Shown: in pieces, positions 1-7,144 of the stretch | How the letters are laid out: every line of letters begins with the position of its first letter | How positions within the stretch are numbered: the first letter of the stretch is position 1 | Source: Bacillota bacterium | Lineage (GTDB): Bacteria > Bacillota > DSM-12270 > Thermacetogeniales > Thermacetogeniaceae | Direction: 5' to 3' | DNA: 11,267 bases | Assembly: GCA_030627585.1 (NCBI GenBank) | Contig: DAOURU010000013.1 | Location: forward strand, 1-11,267 | Program-made: the position numbers and the translations under genes | The notes under the pieces: model-generated | What the model saw: the letters and a program-made list of their open reading frames with translations, nothing else | The model's database searches: none | Told to the model about the DNA's origin: nothing

Positions 1-2
1 CA

Positions 3-431
3 GGGATCGACTCCTTGCAACCCTATTTTTCTCAGGGAGATGTTGCTTTACGCGGAAAAATCGTCCTGGGAACGGTTGCGGGAGATGTCCACGATATCGG
101 GAAAAACCTTGTCGGCATGATGTTTCTTGCCAATGGCTACCAGGTAATTGACATGGGGATCAACGTCTCTCCCGAAGCTTTTGTCAACGCGGTAGCCGAA
201 CACCAGCCCGATTTTCTCGGATTGTCTGCTTTGCTTACAACCACGATGCCCCAGATGGAAAAAACCATTCAGGTGCTGGGAAATGCCGGCTTGCGGAAAA
301 AGTGTGTGGTTATGGTCGGAGGCGCTCCGGTGGACGCAGATTTTGCGCAGGAGATCGGGGCGGATTATTACGCCGAAAACGCCCTCGAGGCGGTGGCGCT
401 GGCGCGCCGGATTAAAGAAGAAAACAGTTGA
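3..431 (+). CDS. Corrinoid (B12-binding) methyltransferase partner protein, 3' part only
   Basis: This is the C-terminal cobalamin-binding domain of a corrinoid protein. Such proteins carry a methyl group on cobalt between a substrate-specific methyltransferase and an acceptor such as tetrahydrofolate or a thiol. The frame is open to the left edge, so the gene starts outside the window. A TTG at 15 is in frame but would leave only the Rossmann-like half, so I do not take it as the start. Visible signature: D84-V-H90-D-I-G (bases 84-101), the DxHxxG loop whose His is the lower axial cobalt ligand. It is followed by LSALLTTTM (the SxL segment) and VMVGGAPV (the GG turn over the nucleotide tail). 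Family members of about 210 residues (MtaC/MtbC/MttC type) carry a helical cap before this domain; that cap would lie upstream. The substrate cannot be told, because the partner methyltransferase is not in view. The B12-binding part of methionine synthase is less likely, since the protein ends right after this domain. Confidence 0.88.
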   Translation, partial: GIDSLQPYFSQGDVALRGKIVLGTVAGDVHDIGKNLVGMMFLANGYQVIDMGINVSPEAFVNAVAEHQPDFLGLSALLTTTMPQMEKTIQVLGNAGLRKKCVVMVGGAPVDADFAQEIGADYYAENALEAVALARRIKEENS

Positions 432-455
432 TGCTGTACTGAGGAGTGGTTGAAA

Positions 456-1736
456 ATGGCCGAGAACCAGACAGCAAGCCCGGAAAGCTTGGCGGAAAGG
501 CTGACGCGGGCCGCCCGTGCCGCATCAGAAATCGTGGCGCAGGCGCCTGGCCGGGTCAAAAACAATGTCCTGCGGGAATTTGCCCGGCTGCTTGAGGACA
601 GGAGGAAAGAAATTTTCGAAGCCAACGGGGCAGACCGGGCTGCGGCTGAAGATGCCGGCCTCCGCCCGGTTCTCGTGAAGCGCCTTGTCTTTGGTGCGGA
701 AAAACTGGAGGGCCGGGTGCGTGCGCTCCACGAAATTATTTCTCTGCCCGATCCGGTGGGGACTGCCGACTTTTGCGTCACCAGGCCGCGCGGTTTAGAG
801 GTCAAACGGGTGCGCGTCCCGCTGGGAGTGATCGCGGCTGTTTACGAGGCGCGCCCTCACGTGACTGTAAATGTGGGGGCTTTGGGACTGAAAGCAGGAA
901 ATACCGTGATCCTCAGGGGGGGCGCCGAAACAATCAGGACCAATACCTGCCTCGGCCGGATCTGGCAGGAGGCGCTGGAACTGGCCGGCCTGCCGCGCGC
1001 TGCAGTGCAGGTGGTTTCTCATACCGACAGGGAAGTCACAAAGGCGCTTGTCCGCCAGGAGGGCGGGATTGACCTGCTTTTGGCGCGGGGCGGGAAAGGC
1101 CTTCAAGCCTTTATTGCAGAGAACGCCCGCGTCCCGGTGCTTAAACACCTGCATGGGGTTTGCCATGTTTATGTCGACGTAACCGCAGACCCCGGGGTTG
1201 CCTGTCAGGTAGTAAAAGACTCCAAGGTTCTCATGCCTGAAGTCTGCAATGCCGCCGAAACCCTCCTGGTGGATGCCGCCGGAGCAGAGCGGATCTTGCC
1301 GGAACTCGGCCGGGTGCTGCAGCAGGAAGGTGTGGTCATCCGTGCCTGCCCGCGCGCCCGCGCCTATCTCCCCTGGGCCGAACCGGCAGATGAAGAGGAC
1401 TGGTCTACCGAGTACCTTGATCTCGTCCTTGCGGTAAAGCTTGTGGATGGCGTAGAAGAGGCCGTCGCTCATATTAACCGCTACGGCTCTCACCACACTG
1501 ATGCCATTGTAAGCCAAAACTACACCGCCATTAGAACCTTCACTGCCAGGGTCGATTCCGGAGTAGTCCTGGTGAACGCCTCCACCATGTTCAACGACGG
1601 AGGGGAACTGGGTCTCGGTGCGGAGGTCGGCATTTCCACGGACCGGCTTCACGCGCGGGGTCCTGTCGGGCTTTATGATTTAACCACATATAAATATGTG
1701 GTATACGGGGAGGGAGAAATATTGGGGTCATCTTAA
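456..1736 (+). CDS. proA: Glutamate-5-semialdehyde dehydrogenase (gamma-glutamyl phosphate reductase)
   Basis: Second enzyme of proline synthesis: NADPH-dependent reduction of gamma-glutamyl phosphate to glutamate-5-semialdehyde, in the cytoplasm. The protein is 426 residues from ATG 456, the usual family length. Visible family features are the VYEARPHVTVNVGALGLKAG segment, the nucleotide-binding region ending in VILRGG, the KHLHGVCHVYVD motif, and the catalytic Cys264 in MPEVCNAAETLLV. The conserved C-terminal stretch runs from NASTMFNDGGELGLGAE to GLYDLTTYKYVVYG. A TTG at 450 is also in frame, but GAGGAG at 441-446 lies only 3 bases before it and 9 bases before ATG 456, so ATG is preferred. 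The gene follows the corrinoid gene by 24 bases and its end overlaps the next gene. proB (glutamate 5-kinase), its usual neighbour, is not in the window and must be elsewhere or upstream. The identification is firm. Confidence 0.96.
   Translation: MAENQTASPESLAERLTRAARAASEIVAQAPGRVKNNVLREFARLLEDRRKEIFEANGADRAAAEDAGLRPVLVKRLVFGAEKLEGRVRALHEIISLPDPVGTADFCVTRPRGLEVKRVRVPLGVIAAVYEARPHVTVNVGALGLKAGNTVILRGGAETIRTNTCLGRIWQEALELAGLPRAAVQVVSHTDREVTKALVRQEGGIDLLLARGGKGLQAFIAENARVPVLKHLHGVCHVYVDVTADPGVACQVVKDSKVLMPEVCNAAETLLVDAAGAERILPELGRVLQQEGVVIRACPRARAYLPWAEPADEEDWSTEYLDLVLAVKLVDGVEEAVAHINRYGSHHTDAIVSQNYTAIRTFTARVDSGVVLVNASTMFNDGGELGLGAEVGISTDRLHARGPVGLYDLTTYKYVVYGEGEILGSS
1709..1723 (+). promoter_or_regulatory. 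Ribosome-binding site and ATT start candidate of the gshA-like gene
   Basis: GGAGGGAG at 1709-1716 lies inside the last codons of proA, 4 bases before ATT 1721. It is the only strong Shine-Dalgarno match near the beginning of the ligase frame. It is poorly placed for the next unusual codon, ATC at 1730. ATT initiation is known in bacteria (for example infC of E. coli). Its use here is inferred from position only. Confidence 0.5.
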
Positions 1737-3088
1737 CAAAAAGCGCGCATCCAAAGACAGAAAAGCTTTTTGATGCCTGGGAAGAAAAATTTTCCCGCAA
1801 AGAAGCAGAACGGCAGGGACAGAGGCGGGGGACGGGAGTCGAATTAAAGTTCCCCGCTGTAGATAAACAGGGCTTTGCTGTAACGCAGCCCCAAATTGAG
1901 GCGCTCTGGTCTTTTCTAACCGAAAAGGGATGGGAGCCGCTGATTGATTCTCATTACGGGAAACCGGTAGGAGTCAGGCGGCCCTGTTCCCCTTACCCGG
2001 ACATAATCACGACGGAAACAGGCTTCTGCAAACTGGAGGTCTCCCTCGGGTATACCCAGGACTTGAATCTGCTGCTCCGGAAATTTGAAGAGATAAAAAG
2101 ATTGCTTGAAGAGTTCAGCAGCCGGAGGGGGGTTTATTTTTTGGGTTTGGGCCTCCAGCCCCGCACCCCCCCTGGACCCCACCTGATGGCCAAAAAGGCG
2201 CGGAACCTTTTCTGGAATAAAGTCTTTAACAACGACAGGGTTTCCCTTTTTACGGCTAGTGCCACCAATCAGGTCCACGTGGATGTGAAGAGGGAGGAGG
2301 TCGGACCCGCCCTCAACGTTTTTAACGGCCTGGCCGGGGTGCAGATTGCCCTGCACGCCAATTCAACGCTCTGGAAAGAGCAAATTGACCACCAGGAAAA
2401 GGCGCGCGCCGTTTCTTTTTGGGAGCGGTGGCTTCCGGGAAGCCCGCGCGTCGGAATGACAGAACGCCCCTTTCGCTCTCTGTTCGATTACCTCAAGTTT
2501 CTTTCTAATTTCCAGCCGGTTTACGTGGTGCGGGAGGGCCGGTATCTCGGCATTTACCGGTACCCCACCTTTTTTGATTATTATTCTGCTGAGGATCCTC
2601 AAGGGGAGACAAAGGCAGGCGATTTGGTGCCGCTTGCGCCCGATCCTGCTGATTTTGGGCTTCATACCACTTTCTGCTGGCATGATGCCAGGCTGTCCGA
2701 ATATTTCACGCTGGAAAACAGGGTTAACTGCCAGCAGCCTCCCGGTGCGGAATTTGCAGTAGCAGCTTTCACGCTGGGTTTGATGGAGGAATTGGAGGAA
2801 GCCGAAGCTTTCGTCAATCGCTTTAACTGGAACTTTCTGGCGAAGTTGCGCCGGGCGGCGGTTGAGAACGGCCTCGCGGCTGCTGTCGGAGGCATCCGGG
2901 TCGGCGCCCTCGCCCGGGAGGTGCTGGCGATTGCGGAGCAGGGATTGCAGAAGCGCAGGTTAAATGAAGAGAGTTTTCTCCGGCCTTTGTGGGAGCGCCT
3001 GGAACGCGGCGCGTGCCCTGCCGATGAGGTGAGGATCGCTTTTGCGCAGGCGGGAATTGACGGAATTCTTCGGAATTACCGCCTGTAA
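1721..3088 (+). CDS. gshA: GCS2-family glutamate-cysteine ligase with non-canonical (ATT?) start
   Basis: Probable ATP-dependent ligase joining the gamma-carboxyl of glutamate to cysteine (first step to glutathione or a related thiol), cytoplasmic. The frame is open from 1694 to the TAA at 3086-3088. Family-like N-terminal sequence is encoded well upstream of the first TTG (2063): GVELKFP (Glu41 if started at 1721), GWEPLIDSHYGKPVGVRRP, then PDIITTETGFCKLEVSLGYTQ. The latter matches the ISxEPGGQxELS-type block of GCS2 enzymes. A start at 2063 would delete these, so the real start lies upstream. No ATG, GTG or TTG exists in this frame between the stop at 1691 and 1840. ATT at 1721 has GGAGGGAG at 1709-1716 just ahead of it and gives 455 residues, normal for the family. 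It overlaps proA by 16 bases. An alternative is a missing base in the GGGG run at 1724-1727, which would fuse the frame to proA. The family is fairly sure; exact substrate (cysteine versus another amine) and start codon are not. Confidence 0.75.
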   Translation: MGVILTKSAHPKTEKLFDAWEEKFSRKEAERQGQRRGTGVELKFPAVDKQGFAVTQPQIEALWSFLTEKGWEPLIDSHYGKPVGVRRPCSPYPDIITTETGFCKLEVSLGYTQDLNLLLRKFEEIKRLLEEFSSRRGVYFLGLGLQPRTPPGPHLMAKKARNLFWNKVFNNDRVSLFTASATNQVHVDVKREEVGPALNVFNGLAGVQIALHANSTLWKEQIDHQEKARAVSFWERWLPGSPRVGMTERPFRSLFDYLKFLSNFQPVYVVREGRYLGIYRYPTFFDYYSAEDPQGETKAGDLVPLAPDPADFGLHTTFCWHDARLSEYFTLENRVNCQQPPGAEFAVAAFTLGLMEELEEAEAFVNRFNWNFLAKLRRAAVENGLAAAVGGIRVGALAREVLAIAEQGLQKRRLNEESFLRPLWERLERGACPADEVRIAFAQAGIDGILRNYRL

Positions 3089-3126
3089 CCCGGATGAACT
3101 TTTCTCCCGGCAAGTTCTCTTCTGTT

Positions 3127-3150
3127 GCAAGGCGCTAAAAGGCGGCTTGC
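3127..3150 (+). other. Stem-loop 3' of the ligase gene
   Basis: The arms GCAAGGCGC (3127-3135) and GCGGCTTGC (3142-3150) pair with one internal G-G mismatch: five outer pairs, the mismatch, then three inner pairs, around a 6-base loop. It sits 38 bases after the ligase stop. No T tract follows, so it is not a standard intrinsic terminator. It could be a 3'-end stabiliser or part of a larger RNA fold. Confidence 0.4.
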
Positions 3151-3179
3151 GGTAGGAGCGGCGCGCAGTTCCGGGCCGA

Positions 3180-3243
3180 GTGCCACGCTTGCGTCTTCTC
3201 AAAAGATTCGCCCGGTGATGCGGGATGCCCTTCTGCAAGGCAC
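3180..3243 (+). other. Possible three-way-junction RNA fold upstream of ahcY
   Basis: GTGCC (3180-3184) and TTGC (3189-3192) can pair with GCAAGGCAC (3235-3243), leaving ACGC as a bulge. Inside this closing stem are two small hairpins: TCTT/AAGA (3194-3197 with 3203-3206) and CCCG/CGGG (3211-3214 with 3221-3224, loop GTGATG). The layout resembles a small structured RNA, but in GC-rich DNA such pairings also arise by chance. It lies upstream of the predicted ahcY promoter, so it would belong to the ligase 3' region or to a separate transcript. Confidence 0.25.
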
Positions 3244-3266
3244 GGGTGGTTCCCAGTGAAAGGGGT

Positions 3267-3294
3267 TTGGGGCGCGAGAAAAATGTGGTATGAT
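3267..3294 (+). promoter_or_regulatory. SigA-type extended -10 promoter for ahcY
   Basis: TATGAT at 3289-3294 is preceded by TGTGG, giving an extended -10 (TGGTATGAT). A weak -35, TTGGGG at 3267-3272, is 16 bases upstream. Transcription would start near 3301, leaving a leader of about 100 bases before ahcY. A nearly identical TGTGGTATAAT lies before hpt. Confidence 0.55.
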
Positions 3295-3400
3295 TAACGA
3301 GGCAGCCAGGGGGCGGATAAGTTCAGAAGAATCGCGATAAGCAAAAAGGCAACAGGGACGTGATGAAACTTGCGATCAAACTAAGAAGGGGATGAATCAG

Positions 3401-4669
3401 GTGAGCAATCTTGACTGTTTGGCCTTAAAGGATGAGGATCTGAGTAAAAAAGGGGAGCAGCGAATTGAGTGGGCCTGGAGAAAAATGCCGGTTCTCCAGC
3501 AAATTCGCAGGGAGTGGGAAGAGAAACAGCCGCTCAAGGGTATTCGGATTGCGGCCTGCCTTCACATCTCGGCAAAAACCGCCAACCTGGCGCGGGTGCT
3601 TAAAGCCGGGGGGGCGCAGGTTGTTCTTTGTGCTTCCAATCCCCTCAGTACCCAGGACGACATCGCTGCCGCCCTCAACGTGGTCTACGGGATTCCTGTT
3701 TACGCCCGGCGGGGGGTGGATAAAGAAACGTACTACCGCCAGATTTACGCAGCTCTCGATACCGAGCCCCAGATTACCATTGACGACGGCGCCGATTTGG
3801 TAACGACGCTTCACAAGGAGCGCCCCGCCCAGGCGCTTCAGGTGATCGGGGGAACGGAAGAAACCACCACCGGGGTGATCAGGCTGCGGGCGATGGCGCG
3901 GGATGGCGCTTTGAAATATCCGCTGGTGGCTGTAAATGATGCCCTCACAAAACATTTCTTCGACAACCGGTACGGCACCGGGCAGTCCACAATCGACGGG
4001 ATCCTGCGCGCCACCAACTACCTGCTGGCAGGTTCAGTCTTTGTGGTTGTGGGCTACGGCTGGTGCGGCCGGGGAATTGCAACAAGGGCACGCGGCATGG
4101 GAGCGAGAGTGATTGTGGTTGAAGCGGATCCTTTCAAAGCGCTGGAAGCCTGGATGGACGGGCACGAGGTGACCGGCATGAAGGATGCCGCGCGCAGGGC
4201 GGACTTCATTGTGACGGCAACGGGCAACATCCACGTTTTAGGGAAAGACTCCCTCGCGGCCTTAAAGGACGGGGTCATCCTCGCAAATTCCGGCCACTTC
4301 AATGTAGAGATCGATATTCCGGCGTTAGAGGCTCAGGCTCGGACGCGGCGGATTGTCCGGGAAAATGTGGAGGAGTTCGTTTTGCACGACGGCCGGCGGA
4401 TTTACCTGCTGGGGGAAGGGAGGCTTGTCAACCTCGCCTGCGGGGAGGGCCACCCGGTTGAGGTGATGGATTTAAGCTTTGCGAACCAGGCCCTTGCTGC
4501 GGCCTGGCTGGTTTCACAAAGGGGAAATTTAAAGCCCGATGTCTACCGGGTTCCCCGCGCAATTGACGAGCGGGTTGCCCGTTTAAAGCTTGCGGCTTTC
4601 GGGGTGCAGGTGGAGGAATTGACCGAAGAGCAGGAAAGGTACCTTGCCTCCTGGGAATCCGGCACCTGA
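3401..4669 (+). CDS. ahcY: Adenosylhomocysteinase (S-adenosyl-L-homocysteine hydrolase), short thermophile/archaeal type
   Basis: NAD-dependent cytoplasmic enzyme that splits S-adenosylhomocysteine into adenosine and homocysteine. It relieves product inhibition of methyltransferases and recycles the methyl cycle. Visible substrate-site blocks: CLHIS, NPLSTQDD, TIDDGADLV, GGTEETTTG, VNDALTKHFFDNRYGTGQST, and NSGHFN in the C-terminal part. The NAD fold has GYGWCG at residues 218-223 and EADPFKALEAWMDG after it. The protein is 422 residues, matching short archaeal and Thermotoga-like forms rather than the longer eukaryotic/proteobacterial ones. Where human SAHase has FDNLYGC, this one reads FDNRYGT, so the Cys is absent. 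The C-terminal Lys/Tyr tail that completes the NAD site of the neighbouring subunit in classical enzymes is also not seen. ATG 3392 is in frame but touches the GAAGGGG Shine-Dalgarno (3385-3391). GTG 3401 sits 9 bases after it and is preferred. Probably monocistronic with its own promoter. Confidence 0.95.
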   Translation: MSNLDCLALKDEDLSKKGEQRIEWAWRKMPVLQQIRREWEEKQPLKGIRIAACLHISAKTANLARVLKAGGAQVVLCASNPLSTQDDIAAALNVVYGIPVYARRGVDKETYYRQIYAALDTEPQITIDDGADLVTTLHKERPAQALQVIGGTEETTTGVIRLRAMARDGALKYPLVAVNDALTKHFFDNRYGTGQSTIDGILRATNYLLAGSVFVVVGYGWCGRGIATRARGMGARVIVVEADPFKALEAWMDGHEVTGMKDAARRADFIVTATGNIHVLGKDSLAALKDGVILANSGHFNVEIDIPALEAQARTRRIVRENVEEFVLHDGRRIYLLGEGRLVNLACGEGHPVEVMDLSFANQALAAAWLVSQRGNLKPDVYRVPRAIDERVARLKLAAFGVQVEELTEEQERYLASWESGT

Positions 4670-4706
4670 AGCTGAATGACCTCCAGTTTCATATTACTCT
4701 GTTTTG

Positions 4707-4860
4707 GCCGCGCTCCGGACTCCGGCAGGCCTGCTGGCATCTTTACGCCAGTCGTCGGCCCCGGGCATCCTGCCCTCGGGTCTGCCATCGCACGCCGGAG
4801 TCGCCAGGCTTGGCCTGCTGCTAAGTTACTCGCACGCCGGCAGCCGGCGGCCTCAAAAGC
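4707..4860. repeat. GC-rich palindromic intergenic element (candidate repeat family)
   Basis: GACTCCGGC (4718-4726) and GCCGGAGTC (4794-4802) form a 9-base inverted repeat around two nested hairpins. The first is CTGGC/GCCAG at 4734-4738 with 4747-4751. The second is at 4760-4780: GGGCA/TGCCC with a 3-base loop, extended by CCC/GGG across a 2-base bulge. CGCACGCCGG occurs twice as a direct repeat (4789-4798 and 4831-4840), and CAGCCGGCGGCC follows the second copy. The density of paired repeats is unlike the rest of the window. This suggests a structured RNA or a dispersed palindromic repeat. Whether other copies exist in the genome cannot be seen here. Confidence 0.4.
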
Positions 4861-4928
4861 GGAGATCCTCAAGCAATTAAACTCACGCCACTCAAGCCGC
4901 TTAAACCAATGTAGGAAATTGCTGTTTC

Positions 4929-4940
4929 CTGTGGTATAAT
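4929..4940 (+). promoter_or_regulatory. Extended -10 promoter of hpt-guaA
   Basis: A perfect TATAAT at 4935-4940 is preceded by CTGTGG, giving an extended -10 (TGGTATAAT). No good -35 hexamer is visible 16-18 bases upstream, which extended -10 promoters can do without. Transcription would start around 4947, about 27 bases before the hpt GTG, leaving little room for leader regulation. Confidence 0.65.
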
Positions 4941-4973
4941 GAGAGTGTTAACATAAATGATGGAGGAAGGTTT

Positions 4974-5627
4974 GTGGAGAAACTCGAGTGTCTATTACCG
5001 GAAGATCAGGTGCAGACGAAGATTCGGGAACTGGCGGCGCGAATCAATAAAGATTATGCAGGGAAAGAACTTCTGGTCATCGGCATCCTGCGGGGTGCTT
5101 TTATCTTTATGGCGGACCTGGTGCGCCGGCTTGAGGTCCCGGTGACCGTAGATTTTATTGCCGTTTCCAGCTACGGGGATGAAACGCAGAGTTCGGGTAT
5201 TGTGAGGATTTTGAAAGACCTGGATGAGAATGTGACCGGACGGCATGTCCTGCTTGTGGAAGATATTATTGATACCGGTCTTACTTTAAGGTATTTGTGT
5301 GATTACCTCCAGGCGCGGGGACCGGCCAGCCTGCGGGTCTGCACTTTCCTGGACAAGCCCGGGCGCCGCAAGGTGGACCTTCAACCCGATTACCGCGGTT
5401 TCACGATTCCCGACTACTTTGTGGTGGGATACGGGTTGGATTGCGCCCAGCGTTACCGCAATTTGCCGGGGATTTACATTTACAACCCGGGTGAAAAAGA
5501 GAAAATCCGCGGAGAAGAAAAGGAAGAACGGGGAGTTCCGCCTGAAGAGGATAAGCCATCTGAGCAGGCGGTTGAAGTCCGGAGCCGTGAAAGGGGGCCC
5601 TCGGAATGCCGGAAAAACGGGATCTAA
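4974..5627 (+). CDS. hpt: Hypoxanthine phosphoribosyltransferase with charged C-terminal tail
   Basis: Purine salvage enzyme: transfers phosphoribose from PRPP to hypoxanthine (and usually guanine) to give IMP or GMP in the cytoplasm. The core at residues 1-172 has the expected features: [17 protein letters not shown] (PPi loop region), [10 protein letters not shown], the PRPP-binding loop [11 protein letters not shown] with Glu96-Asp97 and Asp100-Thr101-Gly102, and [19 protein letters not shown] (base-binding region). GTG 4974 is chosen because GGAGG (4962-4966) lies 7 bases before it. The protein has 217 residues against about 180 for the family. The surplus is a tail from about residue 173, rich in Lys, Glu and Arg and probably disordered. 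The tail runs on until its stop 22 bases inside guaA. Translational coupling to guaA is likely, and joint expression makes sense because both lead to GMP. Confidence 0.95.
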   Translation: MEKLECLLPEDQVQTKIRELAARINKDYAGKELLVIGILRGAFIFMADLVRRLEVPVTVDFIAVSSYGDETQSSGIVRILKDLDENVTGRHVLLVEDIIDTGLTLRYLCDYLQARGPASLRVCTFLDKPGRRKVDLQPDYRGFTIPDYFVVGYGLDCAQRYRNLPGIYIYNPGEKEKIRGEEKEERGVPPEEDKPSEQAVEVRSRERGPSECRKNGI

Positions 5628-7144
5628 TTTTTGTTGTTGATTTCGGGGGCCAGTATACCCAGTTGATTGCGCGGCGCATCCGGGAGCTGAAAGTCTACTG
5701 CGAGATCGTTCCATCCACCGCGTCGTGGGCCGAACTCCGGAAGCGCAGCCCCCGCGGGCTTATTTTTTCCGGGGGGCCCGCAAGTGTTTATGCTCCCGGG
5801 GCGCCCCGGTGCGGTTCCGAACTGCTTCAAGGCGAAATACCTGTGCTCGGAATTTGTTACGGAATGCAGTTGATGGCTTATCTTTTGGGGGGGAAGGTAA
5901 GCCGGGGGGAGAGGCGGGAATACGGCCCCGCCCGACTCACCCTGCTGCGGGAAGATTTTCTTTTCCGCGGCCTGCCGCGGGAAATTTCGGTCTGGATGAG
6001 CCACGGGGATCTGGTCGAAACCCCTCCCCCGGGGTTCCTGATCGCTGCAACTACCGACCAAACTCGAGTTGCGGCGATGTTTGATCCCTCCCGCCACCTG
6101 TATGGAGTACAATTTCACCCCGAGGTTCACCATACCCCGCAGGGAAGGGAAATCCTGGCCGGCTTCCTCTATAATGTCTGCGGGTGCCGGGGGGATTGGA
6201 CCCCCGCCTCTTTTATTACCGAGCAGGTGGAAGAGATCAGGCGCATCGTCGGGAAGGAAAAGGTGATTGGGGCGCTGAGCGGCGGGGTAGACTCCGCGGT
6301 TGCGGCCACCCTTGCCCACAAGGCGGTAGGGGATCAACTCACTTGTATTTTTGTAGACCACGGCCTCCTCAGAAAAGAAGAAAGGAATGAGGTTGAAAAA
6401 ACCTTTCGCAAGGAACTGGGGATCCGGACTGTTGTTGTGGATGCCAGGAAGCGGTTCCTGGAAAAATTAAAGGGGGTTGGAGATCCTGAAGAAAAGCGCA
6501 GGGTGATCGGCCACGAATTCATCCGGGTCTTTGAAGAGGAGGCGGCCCGGCTTGGCGAGGCCGGATTTCTCCTGCAGGGCACCCTTTACCCGGACGTGAT
6601 TGAGTCCGGGAGCCAGACTGCAGCGGTGATTAAAACCCACCATAATGTAGGAGGGCTTCCTGCGGACCTCAAGCTGCGCCTTCTTGAGCCGCTGCGCTGG
6701 CTTTTTAAAGACGAAGTCAGGCAGGTTGGACTGGAGCTCGGCCTGCCGGAAGCAATCATCTGGCGCCAGCCTTTCCCCGGTCCCGGCCTTGCAGTGCGGA
6801 TTCTGGGTGAAGTTACCGGCGAGAAGCTGGAAGTGGTACAGGAGGCCGACCTGATCGTCAGGGATGAAATCAGGCGTGCCGGTTTAGAAAGAGAGATCTG
6901 GCAGTTTTTTGCTGTGCTGCTGCCTGTGAGGAGTGTCGGGGTGATGGGGGACGAGCGGACCTACGCCCACCCCATTGTGATCCGGGCGGTTACCAGTGAG
7001 GATGCCATGACCGCCGACTGGGCGCGCCTTCCCTCCGGGGTACTGGCGCGGATCTCGAGCCGGATCGTGAACGAGGTGCCTGGAGTCAACAGGGTTCTTT
7101 ACGATATTACCTCCAAACCCCCCGCCACCATCGAATGGGAATAG
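5606..7144 (+). CDS. guaA: GMP synthase (glutamine-hydrolysing)
   Basis: Converts XMP to GMP with ATP and glutamine; last step of de novo guanine nucleotide synthesis, cytoplasmic, normally a homodimer. The 512-residue single chain is the usual bacterial two-domain form. The N-terminal class I glutamine amidotransferase has [17 protein letters not shown] at the start, nucleophile Cys84 in GICYGMQ, and His171/Glu173 in VQFHPEVHH. The ATP-pyrophosphatase domain has the P-loop SGGVDS at residues 225-230 and FVDHGLLRK. The C-terminal dimerisation and XMP-binding part has [16 protein letters not shown] and ends [13 protein letters not shown] 5606 follows AAGGGGG (5591-5597) by 8 bases and lies inside the end of hpt. 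No terminator with a T tract follows, so some read-through into the purine operon is possible. Confidence 0.98.
   Translation: MPEKRDLIFVVDFGGQYTQLIARRIRELKVYCEIVPSTASWAELRKRSPRGLIFSGGPASVYAPGAPRCGSELLQGEIPVLGICYGMQLMAYLLGGKVSRGERREYGPARLTLLREDFLFRGLPREISVWMSHGDLVETPPPGFLIAATTDQTRVAAMFDPSRHLYGVQFHPEVHHTPQGREILAGFLYNVCGCRGDWTPASFITEQVEEIRRIVGKEKVIGALSGGVDSAVAATLAHKAVGDQLTCIFVDHGLLRKEERNEVEKTFRKELGIRTVVVDARKRFLEKLKGVGDPEEKRRVIGHEFIRVFEEEAARLGEAGFLLQGTLYPDVIESGSQTAAVIKTHHNVGGLPADLKLRLLEPLRWLFKDEVRQVGLELGLPEAIIWRQPFPGPGLAVRILGEVTGEKLEVVQEADLIVRDEIRRAGLEREIWQFFAVLLPVRSVGVMGDERTYAHPIVIRAVTSEDAMTADWARLPSGVLARISSRIVNEVPGVNRVLYDITSKPPATIEWE

Larger units (their letters stand above)
3089..3400 (+). other. 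Non-coding stretch between the ligase gene and ahcY
   Basis: This 312-base gap shows no credible gene on either strand. Its left part holds a hairpin at 3127-3150 and a possible branched fold at 3180-3243. Its right part holds a promoter at 3267-3294 and an ahcY leader of roughly 100 bases. I looked for an S-box/SAM riboswitch or SAH riboswitch core, which would make sense before ahcY, and did not recognise one. No mobile-element ends were seen. Confidence 0.6.
4670..4973 (+). other. Non-coding stretch between ahcY and hpt
   Basis: This 304-base gap has two unlike halves. Positions 4707-4860 are GC-rich and full of inverted and direct repeats. Positions 4861-4973 are AT-richer and hold the hpt promoter and leader. 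An 87-codon open frame (4676-4939) crosses it, but it has no convincing ribosome-binding site or recognisable domain and runs through the promoter, so it is not called a gene. No T-tract terminator after ahcY was found. Confidence 0.6.

Noticed and set aside
795..1652. Long antisense open frame over proA (also 8158-9159 over purB and 5624-6361 over guaA, minus strand)
   Set aside because: Shadows of strongly conserved + strand genes in GC-rich DNA; no domains or start signals.
2063..3088. Ligase gene starting at TTG 2063
   Set aside because: The same frame upstream encodes conserved family sequence (GVELKFP, PDIITTETGFCKLEVS), so this start would truncate the enzyme.
3301..3400. SAM or SAH riboswitch in the ahcY leader (GATGAAAC is present)
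   Set aside because: Only an isolated short match; the rest of the S-box or SAH core and its stems were not found.
4676..4939. 87-codon open frame in the ahcY-hpt gap
   Set aside because: No good ribosome-binding site or domain; it runs through palindromic repeats and the hpt promoter.
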